Below are positions 33,828-45,140 of a stretch of 64,000 bases of DNA, in pieces. Under the pieces are notes generated by a model. It worked only from the letters and a program-made list of their open reading frames with translations, was not told where the DNA came from and made no database searches. This DNA is from Amphibalanus amphitrite (Eukaryota; Arthropoda; Thecostraca; Balanomorpha; Balanidae), in NCBI RefSeq assembly GCF_019059575.1, contig NW_024881518.1, positions 1,116,001 to 1,180,000 on the forward strand, read 5' to 3'. The position numbers and the translations under genes were made by a program. The first letter of the stretch is position 1, and each line of letters begins with the position of its first letter.

Positions 33828-34170
33828 ACGAGAGGGCGCCAATCAAGGAGGGCGCCAACAACAAGGAGGGCGCCACATATCTGAAACTTGAATGTGTCAG
33901 TTATGTTCGTACACGTGCGGAACGAACATAACTGACATACTGGACAGAGGGGCGCCACCCACCATCATCTAGGAGCGCGACGCTATCGATTGGAGGGGCG
34001 CCAATACTGGACAAAGGGGCGCCACCGGCCCACCATATCGTCTAGGAGGGCGCCACTATCACCAGAGGAGCGCCAATACTGGACAGAGGGGCTTCGCCAT
34101 CAACTAGAAGCGCGCCGCTATCGACTGGAGGAGCGCCAACACTGGACAGAGGGGCGCCAGTCACTGAGGG
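33828..34170. repeat. GGGCGCCA-type minisatellite of the outer hAT
   Basis: Units of about 20-30 bp around GAGGGGCGCCAATACTGGACA. An inverted pair of CAGTTATGTTCG-type segments lies at 33897-33935. The array motif resembles that at 44595-45140 in a different element. Confidence 0.75.
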
Positions 34171-34610
34171 CGCCGGGGACGATGAGCCAAAGGGACAGGG
34201 CATGCACGGAATCAGTGTTCGCCACGGGCCGGGCCAGCCCAACGGGCCATGGGCCGGGCTGGGCTACGGGCTGGGCCGGGCCCCCAAATATCATTAGTTA
34301 ACGGGCTATGGACGGGCCGGGCCAAGAGCTTTGTGCACTATGGGTTTTGCGACTAATGTCAATTTAGGAAAATTTGGAAACTGATGCAAACAAAACCCAC
34401 TGGGAAAATACAAAAACTAAACCAAATTTAAGCAATGTGAAAGAAAACCTACTTGATATTGAATTTTGGGAATCTTGAGAATTAGGTATCCAATATCACA
34501 TCATGTCACCAGTCACACATAGGAGGGTTTTCATAAAAATTCCGCAACCAAAAAGATCAGAGAATCTCTAGCATCATTAGTTTGTTAATAAAAGTTAAAA
34601 TGTAGTCATC

Positions 34611-35577
34611 AGTTTTTTACATTAAAGAAACACAATTTTGATGATCATTTCTCCTTCTCGATGGCCAATTACAGCAAAAACAGTTTCAAAACACTTAACT
34701 TCGCACCACTTACCGAAATATAATAAAGAAATCACCCCACCTTCGATGCGCTACGCACACACTGCAGAGACGCAAAATGGCGACATTGTTTTGCCTCTGA
34801 TGCGCCAGATATGTAATTTAAAAGAATTGGATGCGACTACTAAATACAATATCCTGTAACAAGAACTATTTTCATCCTAGGGGACACTGGGAAATCGGGG
34901 TTTTTGGGTGGGGGAGGGGGGTTTTAGATTCAAACCAAATCTAACCTAACCTAACCTAACCTAACCTAACCTAACCTAACCTAACCTAACCTAACCTAAC
35001 CTAACCTAACCTAACCTAACCTAACCTAACCTAACCTAACCTACCACGTTTCCAGGGGTTTGTGCGCTAGGGACGAAAAGGAGTATATCTTAGGTAAGGG
35101 TAAATGGAAAAATGTTAGGTTAAAGAGTTCTGGAATAGGCTCCAGGCCGGCCTGGAGACAATTCCAGAACTCTTTAACCTAACATTTTTCCATTTACCCT
35201 TACCTAAGATATCCCCTATTTGTGGCCAAGGCCACATCATTGGTTCGCGTCGCTAGCAAACACGTTTCTCAATCACCTTCACCCGAAAACCTCGATTTCC
35301 CAGTGTCCCCTAGGAGGAAAATAGTCTATTATCGGCATATTGTATTTAGTAGTCGTATCCAATTATTTCAGGTTACATATCTGGCGCATCAGAGGCAAAA
35401 CAGCGTCGCCATTTTGCGTCCTGGCAGTTGACGTAGCGTGCTGACGATAGGGTGGTTTCTTTATTATATTTCGGTAAATGTTGCGAATCAAAGTGTTTTG
35501 AAGCTGTTTTTTATGTAATTGACCAAGGAGAAACAGTGAAGCATCATCAAATTTGTGCTACCTCAATGTAAAAAACT
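34611..35577. repeat. 967-bp foldback element with a telomere-type array
   Basis: Long arms (about 320 bp, roughly 34611-34930 and 35283-35577, with mismatches and indels) are inverted copies. They start AGTTTTTTACATT and end with its complement. Inside the loop is a second near-perfect hairpin (35085-35212, arms about 52 bp) and the CCTAA array. It fits a Foldback-type element. Target duplication not evident. Confidence 0.85.
34941..35042. repeat. Interstitial (CCTAA)n = (TTAGG)n telomere-type repeat
   Basis: About 20 uninterrupted CCTAA units on the plus strand. TTAGG is the ancestral arthropod telomere repeat. Its place inside a foldback element, with ordinary sequence on both sides, shows it is interstitial. 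Confidence 0.95.
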
Positions 35578-36169
35578 GAAGTATCGCCACTTACTTAGCA
35601 CTACAACTCCAAAAACTAAGAAGCCACTCAACAATGATGGGCTACAGGGCTACATTAAGTTTAACACTTATATATGGCGATAGTGAGACAATTCCAACAC
35701 AGTCTTTTTTCCTTCACCGACGGCTTTTTAACGAACAGAACCTTAAAAGGATACTCACAAAACACACTGTAAGTAACGAGGAACTCTACAGAGTATTACG
35801 CGATGAAAGCTTCTTTAAATGTCCATAAATTTGTCAAAATAAATCACAACAAGCCAGCCCCTTCTCAACAAAATAATTTGCAATCATGGCGGCGGCGCTA
35901 TGTTTATGTGGCGGCATCTAGGTAGTATACACAACAGTATATCAAATAAATACGTTTTTTAAGTAAGTATCAAGGTAAAAAACAAAACTAAACAAATAAA
36001 AAAATAAAACCTAAATCACGAAGTCTGAAAACTCGAACGAAAAACAAAACAAAAACTTGATCATATATGTTTTATTATACAATTGGTCAGAATCGCTACC
36101 TGCCGCAGCTGCGACAATCAAGAAGTGTTCGCTCATTTTCAATTGATGATGATGATGCGTAAAAGTAAG

Positions 36170-38560
36170 GCTTATGTAAGCAGCCTTCTTACATAAGATG
36201 TAAGAAGGCTGCTTTTAGGGCCATGAAGAAGGGTGCCTTTCTTGAATCAGATAGGATAAATTACAAGAAGTGTAGAAATTTGCTCAAAAAGAAGGTCAGA
36301 GCATCTAAACGAGCAAAGGAGTTAGATCTGGCAAGAAACTGTCAAGGAAACAGCAAACAATTCTTTAGCTTTTATAAATTAAATAATATCACACGAGGCG
36401 TTGGACCCCTGAAGTCGAACAACAATGTAGTATCTAGTGACAGCGAAATGACAGAATTACTAAGTACTCAGTTTCAATCGGTGTTTACCGTTGAGGACAC
36501 GGATGGTATTGAGTCACTTCTACCACAGATGGTTACTGATGCAGTGGTTGGAAACTTAGGCGATATAGGTTGTGGCTTGGTTCAACAGTATATTGAGAGA
36601 CTAAAGTCAAATAAATCTGAAGGGCCTGATGAAATATATGCAAAGGTATTAAAGGAATGTAAACAAGAGTTATCAATTCCATTAGCTATAATATTTACGA
36701 GATCCCTTAACGATGCAGACATTCCTACTGATTGGAAAAAAGCAAATATAGTCCCAATATTTAAGAAAGGCGATAAAAGTTGTGCTGAAAACTACCGACC
36801 TGTCAGTCTTACCTCCTTGGTATGTAAACTACTTGAATCGATTATTAAGGATAACATAGTTTGTTTTCTGAAGGAGAATGATATTATAAAAGAATCTCAA
36901 CACGGATTTATGAAAGGGCGCTCATGCCTCACTAACCTTTTGAAATTTCTTGATGAGGCGACAGAGACTTTTGATCAGGGTAAGCAGCTAGATGTCTCTT
37001 TCCTTGATTTCAGTAAAGCCTTCGATACGGTCCCCCATAAAAGGCTCTGCTTACAACTCAAATGTCATGGAATAGATGGTCAAATCTTAAGCTGGATTGA
37101 GAATTGGTTATCTGATCGACAACAGCGGGTAGTGCTAAATGGCACTAAATCAAAATGGAGAAATGTGCTAAGTGGGGTTCCACAGGGATCCGTCCTGGGA
37201 CCATTGCTTTTCTTAATTTTTGTCAACTCTATCGAAACTGTTGTGAATAGTGATGCGCTGAAATTTGCTGACGATCTTAAAATATTTAGGGTTATAGGGG
37301 ACGATAAGGATCATAATGAGCTCCAATCAGATCTTGATAGGCTCGTAAAATGGTCAGAGCAGTGGCAAATGAAGTTTAATTTTAAAAAGTGCAAGGTCAT
37401 GCATATTGGTAGAGAACATTATGACACTTCATACACAATGGGGGGACAAACATTATGTAATATAGACAGTGAAAAGGACTTGGGCGTGATTATTAATAAG
37501 AAGCTTTCTTCAACTGAACAAGTACAAGCAGCCAGAAAAAAGGCCCTTCGGATGCTTGGAGCAATAAACAGGAATGTTTCGTACAAAAGTGCAGAGGTTT
37601 TGCTTACGCTTTATTGTGCATACGTTAGGCCTCATTTGGAATATTGCGTTCAGTCATGGTCTCCAATGCATGAAAAAGATAGCTTGCTTTTGGAAAGAGT
37701 GCAAAAAAGGGCGACAAAGATGGTAAATGGTATGAAAGATCTGCATTATGAGGATATATTAAAATCGCTTAAGCTATTTTCTCTCAAATACAGAAGGCTT
37801 AGGGGAGACTTGATCGAGGTGTTTAAATTCGTAAATGGCCAAGCCACAGGATACCTTAAGGATATGTTTGATTTCAATTTGGAGGGCAGAAGCAGGGGCC
37901 ATCAATATAAGCTTGCCATTAAACGTAGCAGGACAAAGTTAAGGCAGTGTTTTTTCAGTAGAAGAGTGGTAGGTCATTGGAACAGTTTACCAACTAGCGT
38001 AATAAGTGCAACCTCTCTCGAAACATTTAAACATAGCCTCGACAAATACTTTACAGAGCGGGATATAGTATACAGATATAGGTGGGACTAGCCAACTGAT
38101 GTGTGCATGTGATCAATGTAAGATGTGCGTGAATTCATAGCAAAAATTATGCCTGGTATTAGGGTGCAATATGTGTGCAGAATGTTGTTGCGGGTGTTTG
38201 ATGCTGTTCCGTTGAGCTTACATGCGAATTGCTTGGAGATGCCTTGCATGGCAGTGGACTTGTGAGACATTTGGCGATGATAGTGCGTGGCCGGGGGGGG
38301 GGGGGGGGGGCAGGGAAGAGTTGTGATGAAATGATTGATGAAGTGATGAAGTGGCAAAATGTTGTGTAATGTGGGGTAGGTATGATTTATGCCTGCAATG
38401 TGTCGCTGTTTTGTGCCAACTTCACACACATAAGTTAGGGAGAAAAGCGGAAAGGTGGCACGCATTTTGACAGACCGTGCAAATGTGCAACCAAGTATGG
38501 GCCCCAGTGGCTCTTTGTTGTACTGCAAATTTATGTCTTTATGTCTTTAAGTCGCAAAAG
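36170..38560 (+). mobile_element. CR1-like LINE, 5'-truncated
   Basis: A reverse-transcriptase frame is followed by a 3' UTR of about 460 bp that ends in a short tandem tail of ATGTCTTT units (38535-38552). The CR1/L2 group typically ends this way instead of in poly(A). The 5' end starts at a small inverted repeat (36176-36191 and 36199-36214) copying the first bases of the frame, likely a scar of truncated or twin priming. It is inserted in the inner hAT. Confidence 0.85.
36223..38091 (+). CDS. Non-LTR reverse transcriptase (CR1-like), endonuclease domain lost
   Basis: An uninterrupted 622-residue frame covering the connector and the whole reverse-transcriptase domain. NYRPVSLTSLVCKLLE and the HGFMKGRSC region lie at about residues 191-235. 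Motif A DFSKAFD is near 262, SGVPQGSVLGP near 317-327 and the catalytic FADDLK near 347. The thumb region includes DLGVIINKKL, YVRPHLEYCVQSWSP and RRLRGDLIEVFK. The frame reads back to 36223, but the apurinic-like endonuclease that should precede it is absent through 5' truncation. It therefore cannot be autonomous. The intact frame suggests recent insertion. Clade assignment (CR1 versus a close relative) is inferred from the motifs and the 3' tail. Confidence 0.9.
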   Translation: MKKGAFLESDRINYKKCRNLLKKKVRASKRAKELDLARNCQGNSKQFFSFYKLNNITRGVGPLKSNNNVVSSDSEMTELLSTQFQSVFTVEDTDGIESLLPQMVTDAVVGNLGDIGCGLVQQYIERLKSNKSEGPDEIYAKVLKECKQELSIPLAIIFTRSLNDADIPTDWKKANIVPIFKKGDKSCAENYRPVSLTSLVCKLLESIIKDNIVCFLKENDIIKESQHGFMKGRSCLTNLLKFLDEATETFDQGKQLDVSFLDFSKAFDTVPHKRLCLQLKCHGIDGQILSWIENWLSDRQQRVVLNGTKSKWRNVLSGVPQGSVLGPLLFLIFVNSIETVVNSDALKFADDLKIFRVIGDDKDHNELQSDLDRLVKWSEQWQMKFNFKKCKVMHIGREHYDTSYTMGGQTLCNIDSEKDLGVIINKKLSSTEQVQAARKKALRMLGAINRNVSYKSAEVLLTLYCAYVRPHLEYCVQSWSPMHEKDSLLLERVQKRATKMVNGMKDLHYEDILKSLKLFSLKYRRLRGDLIEVFKFVNGQATGYLKDMFDFNLEGRSRGHQYKLAIKRSRTKLRQCFFSRRVVGHWNSLPTSVISATSLETFKHSLDKYFTERDIVYRYRWD

Positions 38561-39260
38561 TACCCAATGACATTTCAAGCTTACCATGTTTTCTGCTTAC
38601 GCTGCTAGCGATATCCATATCTTGAAAAGAGCCTAACATAAAATAGCAAGGAAAGTAGCAGATAGTTGTCCACAGAGATTCGGTTGACACGTGGGCATGA
38701 ATTGAAAATAGATTAAATCAGTTTTGCTGATAAATGGATGGATTTTCTCTTTTTTTGGAAGACAGTGCTAAAGTTAGTGTCACCTATTTTGTATGCTTTC
38801 TCAGGCTTTTGATATTGCAGCATCTGGAGTGAATTTAACAGCAAGGTCAATCCCAGACAGATTCATCAATTCCCATAAGTCAAGCTTTTTATGCTGGTAA
38901 GTGCTGGGAAGTATAGAGTATGTTGCAAATACTTCCTTCAAGTATGCATTAGAGTCACCAATTATGAATGATAATAATTATTCACACACATCAGCTTGCA
39001 AGATAACTTTACTCATAGAATGTAGTTAATGTAATCATGTAAACTTTTTATAGGTGTGTAATCATGACCTAATTGACTGAGGTGCTTGCTGTTACTGTTA
39101 AAATTTGTGCCATAGGTGCTTGAAATGATTATATTCATTGAAAAGAAGGGGGTCATGATTGCCATGTTAATATTCATGCAATTTGAATTGTTCTCAAAAT
39201 AGTGTAATCAATCATGCTTATTATAGCAATAGACTAAGACAATAACTAGATTGCTATTTT
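38561..39260. other. AT-rich remainder of the inner hAT
   Basis: Contains no recognised gene; it is the right-hand body of the element at 34213-39385. Confidence 0.45.
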
Positions 39261-39599
39261 TGACGGGCCGGGCCGGGCTGGGCTTGGAATATTTGCCAAG
39301 AGCGGGCTACGGGCTGGGCCGGGCTCTGAACCCATGGGCCCGGGCCGGGCTGGGCTGGGGATTTTGGGGCCCGTGGCGAACACTGCACGGAATGTCCTGT
39401 ATGTGCGTACGCCACTGGAGGTACTTACGTGTATAGCGAAAGAGCCGAGATGTCTGGAGTCGCAAACACAACAGTGGGAATGACTTTTATTAACAATACA
39501 TAATAGACATGAACACTTGTGAGCTGGTGTCAGTGTAATGGAGCCGGGAAGCTTTCATCGCACTGACAGAAGGTATAAGACCTTCTAGGCTCCAGCCCC

Positions 39600-40010
39600 C
39601 CGGCGGGGCCTTGTTGTGGGGTGTAATAGTCGGGCGAAAAAGTCCTAAATAATAAAAAACCCGACGCCTAACGCAAAGGGCAAAAACCTCGCACCTAAGC
39701 CAAAACGGCGCGAGGGAAAAAGCCCTGTAACCGCGATTAATTAGTGTGTGCGTTTGGGGGTGAGCCGGGAGACGAGGGCTCTGGTTAGCGTTTTAGGGGC
39801 GGCAGCCGCGGCCCTAACACGCTAAAGGCTCTTGATGATCCGAGCGTCGGCGAGAAAGACGAACAGAAGGTCGTGGATATCCGGATGAGTGTCGCCCAGG
39901 AGAGTCGGAAGGTCGAGAGAGAGTCCATGTGTGCTAATGTATTGTACTATATGTCTGCGGTGTTGGTGTAGGTGTGGGCAGTGGAGGAGGAAGTGTGAGA
40001 TGGTGTAGCT
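39600..40010 (-). pseudogene. 3' remnant of a second LINE type
   Basis: On the minus strand from about 40008 a frame reads ISHFLLHCPHLHQHRRHI and later FLADARIIKSL, ending near 39830. The H..HFLLHCP pattern is the Cys/His motif at the C-terminus of Jockey/I/R1-type retrotransposon proteins. About 230 bp of 3' UTR-like DNA follows toward 39600. Only the last 60 or so codons survive. Confidence 0.55.
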
Positions 40011-40939
40011 TCAACTCTTTTGTAGATTTCGTCGATTTCGTCGCAAAAATATCTACAACTATGATGCAGCTGCTACAAATAGCTGTTACAACAGCCAAAG
40101 AAGCTGCTACTAATATAAGTTTGGGTGTGGTTTGGATACCTAATGAAAAGCGATGCTAATGTATTGCAAATTGATCATCAATTAATGCAAGCTAATAAAA
40201 AGCAGCTTTCTGCTCTTCTTTTGATCTCTGAACTCAATGATTGTCATTTGATCCACATGACTGGCTCGAATGGTTAAAAAGGGATATTCTCATCGGGAAT
40301 CACAAGCCCATAATATCTGAAATGTTTGGCTGGGTCTCCCAGGCCCCAGCTGAACAGTGAACATTGACCGTTGTCTCTTACTCGCCATCCCTGCTTTGAC
40401 GTCCCTGCCCGACGTTCCCGCCCCAATACCCCTGCCCACACCTTGACCTAAACGATTTCTGCAGTCGTCTGCCGTGATGTCCCCGCCCCCCATGTTGTCA
40501 GGGGTGTAATTTTCCTAAAATGATTGTGGGTGTCCAGCTTTAGGGGCGCCAGGCCGCTATGGGACGTAGGGGCGCCAGAAGGTTACGAGGGCGCCGTGAG
40601 ATCATGACAAGGGCGCCATCCTCCCAGAAGGGCGTCAAGCGATTAAAAACGTTACATGGTCTAGGGGCGCTGAGAGGCCAGAAGGGCGCCGAACAGTCAA
40701 GGGATGCATAGGCGTAGGAACAGGGGGGGGGGGGGGCCAGGTGGGCAAGTGCCCACCCACTTTTCGAGGTGGGGGGGCCAACCATGTGTTTTGGCCCACC
40801 CACTTTTTACTTGAGGCCCCTGGTCTCGATTTGAGAGGACGTCGTCACCTTCCAGAATAAACAAACTCGGTAAAAATAACTCCCACGAATCCCCACGCAC
40901 GGACTCCAAGGGGCCGTGATGGATCCAAGGAGGCCATCT

Positions 40940-42020
40940 GTTCATACTTGTCAGTCGAAGCCCCCTGAGACTGATGGCTTGAGAGGCCCTAGTGGACCTG
41001 AGGAGGCCCCAATATCCACACTGGTCTGGGGAGGCCCCTGACACTGGCGGTCTGGGAGGCCCCTCTATCCACACTAGTCAGAGGTCTGAGACTGGTGGTC
41101 TGGGAGGCCCCTCCATCCACACTAGTCAGAATAGGCCCCTGACACTGGCGGTCTAGCCGAGGCCCCCTACCCTCACTAGTCAGAGGAGGCCCCTCTATCC
41201 TCAATAGTCAGAAGAGGCCCCTGAGATTGATGGTCTGGGAGGCCTATCCATCTACACTGTAGTCAGAGGAGGCTCCTGAGACTGATGACCTGAGAGGCCC
41301 TTATAATCACACCAGGCAGAAGAGGCCATTTGAGACTGATGGACTGAGAGGCCCTTCTATTCATATTGGCCACAGGAGACCCCCAAAACTTTCGGTCTGG
41401 GAGGTCCCTCAATCCGGCACCAGTCAGAAGAGTCTCCTGAGACTGATGGCCTGGGAAGCCCTTATATTCACACTAGGCAGAGGAGGCCCCTGAGACTGAC
41501 GGTATGAGAGGCCCTCATATTCACACAGTCAGAAGAGGCCCCCGAGGCTGATGGCTATGAGGCCCTTCTGTTCATATAACTAGCCACTGGAAGCCGCTGA
41601 AACCGGTGGCCTGGGAGGGCCCTCTATCCACACTAGTCAGAAGAGGCCCCTGAGACCGATGGTCTGAGAGGCTCTTATATTCATACTGGCCACAAGAGGC
41701 CCCTGAGACTGATAGTCAGAGAGGTCCACTCCTAATGAATCTGAGGGGGCCTTCTATCCACATTTACACTTTTCTAGGGAGGCCCCCGAGACTGATGGTC
41801 TGAGAGGCCCTTTTATTTATACTGTCCACAGGAGCCCCCTGAGATTAATGGTCTGAGAGGCTCTTCTATTTTTACCAACCAGAGGAGGCCCCTAGGATTG
41901 ATGGTCTAACAGGCCCTTCTATTTATACTAGCCAGAGGAGGCCCATGAGACTGAAGGTCTGAGAGGCCCTTCTATTCAAACTAGGCAGATGAGGCCCCTG
42001 GGCCCTGAGAATGATAGTCC
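40940..42020. repeat. About 53-bp minisatellite, some 20 units
   Basis: Units of the form GAGGCCCCTGAGACTGATGG, then TCTGAGAGGCCCTTCTATTC, then ACACTAGCCAGAG. Divergence is 10-25 percent between neighbours by eye. The array is private to the element at 40707-44586. Confidence 0.88.
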
Positions 42021-42278
42021 GAAGAGCCATGCGGCGGCAACTAGCCGTGGCCATATTTCGGCTCGGTAGGGCCCCACAGAGCTCATGAGAGCACCTCAAG
42101 GGCTCCTAAGTAGACACGCTTATCATAGGCCACAAGGGTGCCACGCCGGCTTCTGAAGGCTCCTTGTAGGCATCTAAGGGCCCTTTCCGGCCTCTAACGG
42201 CTCCACCCGCCTGTGATGGCTCCACACCAGTGTTTATGAGCGCCACACAGCGGCGCCTTTGAGGGTCATACTAGCGGG

Positions 42279-43367
42279 TTAAAGGTAGTGTGCCAGCTTT
42301 CCTGGACCGTATGGAGTTAATGGCCCAGATAAGGAGAACCGGATTTTTAGAACTTATCCATACCTTCAAAACTCATGGAAACGTCTTAAATTCTTCAAAT
42401 TTTGAGTACCCCAGTGCGAAATTCGCCCCGACGGGTTGTCGGTCGTACCCCAACCACATTTCACACCACTATGAACAATAAATGCACACACTGAGATCGC
42501 TATTACCGATATGCTCATCCAATCAAGTTTCGATAAACCCGTTCATCATCAGCTCCTGCGGTTTCGAACACGCCTGTTAGGTGGTGCGGTAGACCGCGCC
42601 CAAAGCCAGGGCCCCGGTAACGTGAGGTAGCCGAGTCAGGGCAGCGTGCGCTGACCCAAGCCGGAGCCGCGCGTCCTCCCGGTGTCATGTGATAGCCCGG
42701 GGCTGCCCGCGGGGATGCGGTAGACCGCGCCCAAAGCTGCGGCCCCGGCTTGGGTCAGCGCACGCTGCCCCGACTCGGCTACCTCACGTTACCGGGGCCC
42801 TGGCTTTGGGCGCGGCTTCTGCTCATACTTTGTGGTGCGGTGGTGGTGCGTCGGGCTGCGCGCTCTGACTTCGGCCAAGAAAAATGCGTCAGCTGATCAT
42901 TGTCCTTTCTGCCACTTGCGTGTGGTGAAATGGGGTCATAACTTATGACACGGCTTTTTCATATCAATTATTTTACATAAAATCATATTTCAAACCATAA
43001 ATAATGTTCGACAGCCAAATAAAAGAAACAGTACCAATACAGGCTTACAGTTTAAGGCTCGACATTGTGTTGTCTACGATTAGACAGCTGATAACTCATT
43101 CCCGTACGTCGTATGGTCGTAACACTATAATGACCTTTGCTTATTGTCACATGTGCGCCGCATTCGCGATTGTTGCCGACGCCTGTTTGCAGGTGAGCCC
43201 ACTACAGTTGTTATACATATCTAAAAACCGATAAACCTTTAGGCGAAAAAAAAAACACTATTCCAGGCCCATTTTTGATTTTTTTGCGATATTAGGTAAA
43301 AACAGAAGCTTCTTATCCTAGGAAAAATAAAATGGTAAATCTTTCAAAGGTGGCACACTACCTTTAA
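42279..43367. mobile_element. TTAA-flanked non-autonomous element with an internal hairpin
   Basis: TTAA at 42279-42282 and 43364-43367. Ends are AGGTAGTGTGCCAGCTTT and, inverted, AGGTAGTGTGCCACCTTT. This matches the design of 17648-18161 (AGG....TGCCACCTTT), so they are one piggyBac-like family. No coding capacity. Confidence 0.85.
42594..42815. repeat. GC-rich palindrome with 71-bp arms
   Basis: Arms 42594-42664 and 42745-42815 are almost perfect inverted copies, about 65 percent G+C, around an 80-bp loop. A direct copy of GCGGTAGACCGCGCCCAAAGC also occurs just before each arm. Confidence 0.9.
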
Positions 43368-44594
43368 ACGAGTAATCGAATGTTTTGTTTGCAGTGTTTA
43401 ACTCCGTTATGTTCATGAACTGTGAGAAAAGTTGTCGGAGAACGCTAAAATCAGAGAAATTTGGCTTTTGATGATCTATGGTGATTTTATTATTGAGCTT
43501 GCCTAAAACATGACCAGATTTCTCTGATCACGTTTGTCGCTCTTTCAAACGTCGTTCCGCTTCTCGCCTCGTAGCCCAGTAACCGAGTTAGAAGGAGGGT
43601 GAAAAGCCCACCTCTCGACTCAACGTGTTACGATAAGGCCACCACCCTGGCGCGGGTTAAGTTGGGGGAGCCTTGAGCCCCAGCAGCTCGTCCTTCTATC
43701 TCACTGATATTACCCTCGTCCTGTCTTGTGATGTTATTACAGTGCCATCTTACGATAACGGCCCTTAAATATCATTTACTTCTGTTTGATGAAAGTTGAA
43801 ACATGTCGGGCTCCGCGATGAAAAGACTTAAAAACATAGAAGCTCCAAAATGAAAATAAAGTAAATTTTCAAGAACTTTTCAAGGTAGATAAGAATAATG
43901 AGAGACGCTTTTATAGATGGCAGTTTTTTTCGTATGGAGACAGCTTTTAGGATTTACAAAAGTGGAAAAACTTACCCCGGCCGCGCCGGGGTCGGCTGAA
44001 AGTTACCCCGGCCACGGCCGGGGTGGCCGGGGCAGGTTCTCCACCCATGTCTGCAATTGATAAATGCCATGGGGGTGCATTCATAAGAAACAGGGGCGCC
44101 GGCATGGCAAAGAGAGGCGCCTTCAAGTGTCCATAAAAGAGAGACGCCTATGATAAGCGCACATTGTATGCGACAACGGGGCGACTGTGGGACATATAGG
44201 GATGTCTCTGATGACTATACATAGGGCGCTTATATGCAAAAGAGGGCGCCTATGAAGCTAATGGGGGCACCTGGGAAACGAGGAAGACATTTGTGTAAGG
44301 GTTTCCAGGGGTCATGCGCCGTTTGCGGCAAAAAGATTCTAAAAAAAAAAAATCGGAGGGGGAATAAGTTTTAAAAATGGTGCGGACTTTCCGCACTGTT
44401 CGCTTAAGCGGTTACACCCCTGGGTACATCTGCCCGATCTCAGAAGCTAGATTTAGAGGTCATACATGAAAGCAGCCAGCAAGACGAGGCAAAAGTTGGA
44501 GGCCCCTGAAACTAGGAGGCCCCCTGGAAAAGGAGGCCCCTTGACAGGGTGGCCCACCCACTTTTCATGACGTTCCTACGCCCGTGAAGGGATG

Positions 44595-45140
44595 CAAAGT
44601 AACACATGGACACAAGGGCGCGAGATGGTCAGGAGAGCGCCGTTAGACCATGAGAAGGGCGCTGTGCTGTCAAAAGGGCGCCATTCTCCCAGAAGTGCGC
44701 CAGGTGATTAAAAATGCTATATGATCCAGGAGCGCAGAGAGGTCAGAAGTGCGCCAAACAGTCAGTACCTAATGCTAAGTTGGTGGGGACGTAGCGTAGG
44801 GGCGCCAGACGGTTACGAGGGCGCCGCGAGACCATAAAAAGGGGACCCATACTCCTACAGAAGGGCACCGAGTGATTGAAAACGCTATGTGGTCACTGGT
44901 CCAGGGGCGCTGAGAGGCCAGAAGGGCGCCGAACAGTCGAGGGATGCACGGTTGACAGAGACATAAGGGCGCGAGACTTTCAGGAGGGCGCCGTTAGACG
45001 ATAAGAAGGGCGCAGTCCTGTCAAAAGGGCGCCATTCTCCCAGAAGGGCGCTGAGTGATTAAAAACGTTATATCATCCATGCGGACGGTCAGGAGGACGC
45101 CGTTAGAGCATGCGAAGGGCGACGTGCTCTGGAAAGAGCG
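44595..45140. repeat. GGGCGCC higher-order repeat
   Basis: Short GGGCGCC-containing units are organised in blocks of about 150-330 bp. Each block runs through GTTAGACCATGAGAAGGGCGC, TCTCCCAGAAGGGCGC and AGGCCAGAAGGGCGCCGAAC. One block lies left of the nested element (40540-40706), the rest here. Confidence 0.8.

Larger units (their letters stand above)
34213..39385. mobile_element. Inner hAT-like element with GGGCCGGGC-rich ends
   Basis: Ends are perfect inverted repeats, CAGTGTTCGCCACGGGCC. The 8-bp duplication CACGGAAT is perfect (34205-34212 and 39386-39393). Subterminal GGGCCGGGCTGGGC tracts lie at 34228-34320 and 39262-39370. It is inserted in the minisatellite-bearing hAT at 33788 and holds a foldback element and a LINE. 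No transposase seen. Confidence 0.92.
33788..39417. mobile_element. Outer hAT-like element with GGGCGCC minisatellite
   Basis: Ends are CAGTGGCGTACCCA (left) and, inverted, CAGTGGCGTACGCA (right). The 8-bp duplication GAGGTACT is perfect (33780-33787 and 39418-39425). Without the inner insertion it would be only about 450 bp, mostly the minisatellite at 33828-34170. No coding capacity of its own. Confidence 0.92.
40707..44586. mobile_element. Nested hAT-like element with AGGCCCC minisatellite
   Basis: Ends are CATAGGCGTAGGAAC (left) and, inverted, CACGGGCGTAGGAAC (right), followed inward on both sides by GTGGGCCACCCACTTTT-like sequence. The 8-bp duplication AAGGGATG is perfect (40699-40706 and 44587-44594). 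It contains a 1-kb minisatellite, a TTAA-flanked element (42279-43367), a GC-rich palindromic patch at 43976-44030 and some GGGCGCC units at 44090-44290. Confidence 0.88.

Noticed and set aside
34941-35042. True chromosome end at the TTAGG array
   Set aside because: Only about 20 units, inside a foldback element within a hAT, with genes and TEs continuing on both sides.
44307-44429. Further short hAT-like element starting CAGGGGTCATGC and ending CACCCCTG
   Set aside because: Only about seven terminal bases match and no 8-bp duplication is visible.
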